Shown here: positions 14,167 through 16,079 of the stretch, piece after piece
Layout of the letters: the number at the start of each line of letters is the position of its first letter
Numbering within the stretch: position 1 is the stretch's first letter
Assembly: GCA_902805805.1 (NCBI GenBank)
Contig: CADCUE010000047.1
Location: forward strand, 1-16,079
Reading direction: 5' to 3'
DNA from: an uncultured Frankineae bacterium
GTDB taxonomy: Bacteria; Actinomycetota; Actinomycetes; Mycobacteriales; SCTD01
DNA length: 16,079 nt
The notes under the pieces: model-generated
The model's input: only the letters and a program-made list of their open reading frames with translations
What the model was told of the DNA's origin: nothing
The model's database searches: none
Position numbers and translations under genes: made by a program

Positions 14167-14200
14167 GGGTGGCAGGCTCGGACGTGAAGGCCTGCCACCC
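14167..14200 (+). terminator. Perfect 11-bp stem-loop between the small gene and aacS, no T-tract
   Basis: GGGTGGCAGGC (14167-14177) pairs perfectly with GCCTGCCACCC (14190-14200) around a 12-nt loop. It starts 12 nt after the stop of the 45-residue gene. No T run follows, which is common for hairpin terminators proposed in GC-rich actinobacteria. The 3' arm ends only 5 nt before the AGGAGG ribosome-binding site of the next gene, so on a read-through transcript it could instead influence translation or mRNA stability. Confidence 0.55.
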
Positions 14201-14205
14201 GCACG

Positions 14206-14211
14206 AGGAGG
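14206..14211 (+). promoter_or_regulatory. Ribosome-binding site of aacS
   Basis: AGGAGG lies 4 nt before the ATG at 14216 and fixes that start. It is a full anti-16S match, stronger than those of most genes here. The spacing is slightly short. Confidence 0.75.
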
Positions 14212-14215
14212 ACGC

Positions 14216-16079
14216 ATGGCGCAGGAGCTGCACGGCAACGGGCTCCCCGAGGAGCAGCACGGCGAGCCCGGCGCCGAGGTGCTGTGGCGTCCCTCGGCGG
14301 AGCGGATGGAGCGCAGCCGGCTGACCCGGTTCGCCGCGCAGGTCGCGCAGCGGCACGGCCTGTCGGTCACGCCCGGTCCCGAGGGCTACGAGGCGCTGCG
14401 CCAGTGGTCGGTCGAGCACCTCGAGGACTTCTGGGCGCACGTGTGGGAGCACTTCGACGTGCGAGCGTCCTCGCCGTACGAGCAGGTGCTGACGACACGG
14501 GAGATGCCGGGAGCCCGCTGGTTCCCCGGCGCGCGGCTCAACCTGGCGGAGAACGCCCTGCGCACGCGCGGCAGCTCGCCGGCGCTCGTCGCCGCCGCGG
14601 AGGAGGGGCCGCTGGTCGAGGTGTCCTGGGACGAGCTGCGCGGGCAGGTCGGGGCGCTGCAGGAGACGCTGCGCGGCCTCGGCGTCCGGGAGGGCGACCG
14701 GGTCGTCGGCTACCTCCCGAACGTCCCGGCGACCGTCGTGGCGTTCCTGGCCTGCGCGAGCCTCGGCGCCGTCTGGTCGGCCTGCGCGCCGGACATCGGC
14801 CCGGCGAGCGCGGTCGACCGCTTCGCGCAGCTGGCCCCGACCGTGCTGGTCACGGTCGACGGCTACCGGTTCGGGGGCAAGGCCCGGGATCGGCGCGCCG
14901 CGGTGGCCGAGCTGCTGGACGGGCTGCCCACCGTGACCGCAGTCGTCTCCGTACCGCTGCTCGGGCACGTCATCGACCGACCAGGGGTGACCGTCGTCGC
15001 CTGGGACGACGCGGTGGCGGAGCACCGGGAGCCGCAGTTCGCCCAGGTCGAGGCGGAGCACCCGCTGTGGGTCGTCTACTCCTCCGGCACCACCGGGCTG
15101 CCCAAGGGGCTGGTGCACGGCCACGCCGGCGCCCTCGTCATGGGTCTGGCGCAGGTGGGGCTGCAGTACGACGTCGACGCGTCGGACCGCCTGTTCTGGT
15201 ACACGACGCCCAGCTGGATCATGTGGAACGTCCTCATCTCGGCGCTCGAGGTGGGCGCGACGGCCGTGCTCTACGACGGCAGTCCCCTGTGGCCGTCCCC
15301 CGACCGGCTGTGGCAGGTCGCGGAGGACACCCGCATGACCCGGCTCGGCACGAGCCCCGGCTACCTGCTCGCCTCGGAGAAGGCGGGCCTGCACCCCGGC
15401 CGCGAGCACGACCTGTCGTCCCTGCGCGCGGTCGGCTCGACCGGCTCACCCCTGCCGGCCTCGTCCTTCCGCTGGATCTACGACGAGGTGGGGTCCGACC
15501 TCGCGCTGCACGTCATCAGCGGCGGCACCGACTTCGCCGCCGCACTGGTGCTCGACTCCCCGTGGTTGCCCGTCACGGCGGGTGAGATGTCCTGCCGCGG
15601 CCTCGGACTGGACGTCGAGGCGTGGGACGAGCAGGGCAAGCCGCTGCTGGACGAGGTGGGCGAGCTCGTCGTGCGCTCGCCGATGCCGTCCATGCCGATC
15701 CGGATCTGGGGCGACGAGTCCGGCGAGCGGCTGCACGACGCCTACTTCGACGTCTACCCGGGGGTCTGGCGCCACGGCGACTGGGTGACCATCACCTCGC
15801 GCGGCACGGCCGTCGTGCACGGCCGCTCGGACTCGACGCTCAACCGGCACGGCGTGCGCATGGGCAGCGCCGACATCTACGCCGCGGTCGAGTCGATGCC
15901 CGAGGTCGTCGAGGGGCTGGTCCTCGGCGTCGAGCTGCCGGACGGCGGCTACTGGCTGCCGCTGTTCGTGCGCCTGACCGACGGCACGACCCTCGACGAC
16001 GCGCTGGTCGACCGCATCAAGGCGACGGTGCGCGAGCAGGCGTCCCCGCGGCACGTCCCCGACGAGGTCGTCCCGGTGC
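14216..16079 (+). CDS. aacS: Acetoacetyl-CoA synthetase (C-terminus beyond the window)
   Basis: The frame is open for 621 residues to the window end; the family is about 650 long, so only the last few dozen residues are missing, including the A10 catalytic lysine. The enzyme belongs to the adenylate-forming ANL superfamily and makes acetoacetyl-CoA from acetoacetate, ATP and CoA (EC 6.2.1.16), for ketone-body use or polyhydroxyalkanoate and lipid supply. Seen are the N-terminal WRPSAERMERSRLTRF and WSVEHLEDFWAHVWEHF typical of this subgroup, RWFPGARLNLAENAL, the P-loop YSSGTTGLPKG (288-298), TTPSWIMWNVLISAL, GSTGSPLP, ISGGTDFA, and the A7/A8 region WRHGDWV (Asp522) then GRSDSTLNRHGVRMGSADIY. 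The HGDW plus DSTLNRHGVRMG combination points to acetoacetyl- rather than acetyl-CoA synthetase. The ATG at 14216 has AGGAGG upstream. Translation may be affected by the hairpin just before the ribosome-binding site. Confidence 0.93.
   Translation, partial: MAQELHGNGLPEEQHGEPGAEVLWRPSAERMERSRLTRFAAQVAQRHGLSVTPGPEGYEALRQWSVEHLEDFWAHVWEHFDVRASSPYEQVLTTREMPGARWFPGARLNLAENALRTRGSSPALVAAAEEGPLVEVSWDELRGQVGALQETLRGLGVREGDRVVGYLPNVPATVVAFLACASLGAVWSACAPDIGPASAVDRFAQLAPTVLVTVDGYRFGGKARDRRAAVAELLDGLPTVTAVVSVPLLGHVIDRPGVTVVAWDDAVAEHREPQFAQVEAEHPLWVVYSSGTTGLPKGLVHGHAGALVMGLAQVGLQYDVDASDRLFWYTTPSWIMWNVLISALEVGATAVLYDGSPLWPSPDRLWQVAEDTRMTRLGTSPGYLLASEKAGLHPGREHDLSSLRAVGSTGSPLPASSFRWIYDEVGSDLALHVISGGTDFAAALVLDSPWLPVTAGEMSCRGLGLDVEAWDEQGKPLLDEVGELVVRSPMPSMPIRIWGDESGERLHDAYFDVYPGVWRHGDWVTITSRGTAVVHGRSDSTLNRHGVRMGSADIYAAVESMPEVVEGLVLGVELPDGGYWLPLFVRLTDGTTLDDALVDRIKATVREQASPRHVPDEVVPV

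Overview
The window is chromosomal DNA from a very GC-rich actinobacterium. Third codon positions are almost all G or C, GTG starts are common, many genes are fused by ATGA/GTGA overlaps, and two neighbouring genes look leaderless. No rRNA, tRNA, CRISPR array, insertion sequence or phage gene is visible. Placement below phylum is not possible from the sequence alone; a Geodermatophilaceae- or Kineosporiaceae-like host would fit, but this is only a guess.

Left part (1-5358), small metabolic genes. On the minus strand a cytochrome P450 (638-1849) lies upstream of a gene of unknown function that leaves the window at position 1. Divergent from the P450, a PfkB-family sugar kinase (1910-2788) overlaps a pseudouridine-5'-phosphate glycosidase (2785-3687) by 4 nt. 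Together they form the known two-step route from pseudouridine to uracil plus ribose 5-phosphate. A six-copy 14-bp tandem repeat (3709-3792) separates this pair from a pterin-4a-carbinolamine dehydratase gene (3834-4169). A HAD-like hydrolase (4276-4854, minus) and a 112-residue protein of unknown function (5020-5358, plus) are divergent from each other.

Centre (5364-13815), a complete RecBCD operon on the minus strand in the order recC, recB, recD. Both junctions are 4-nt stop/start overlaps. All helicase motifs of RecB and RecD and the RecB nuclease motif are present, so the complex should be active in double-strand-break end resection and degradation of linear DNA.

Right part (13816-16079). 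A hairpin-rich divergent region carrying repeated CTGTC/GACAG half-sites leads into a 45-residue, very basic protein (14017-14154). A perfect 11-bp hairpin (14167-14200) follows, and then an acetoacetyl-CoA synthetase (14216 to the window end) that lacks only its last few dozen residues.

Most of the window is ordinary core and metabolic DNA. I see no wholly new multi-gene system. The signals most worth a second look are the back-to-back leaderless promoters at 1850-1909, the 14-bp tandem repeat at 3709-3792, the structured recC upstream region, and the uncharacterised small proteins.
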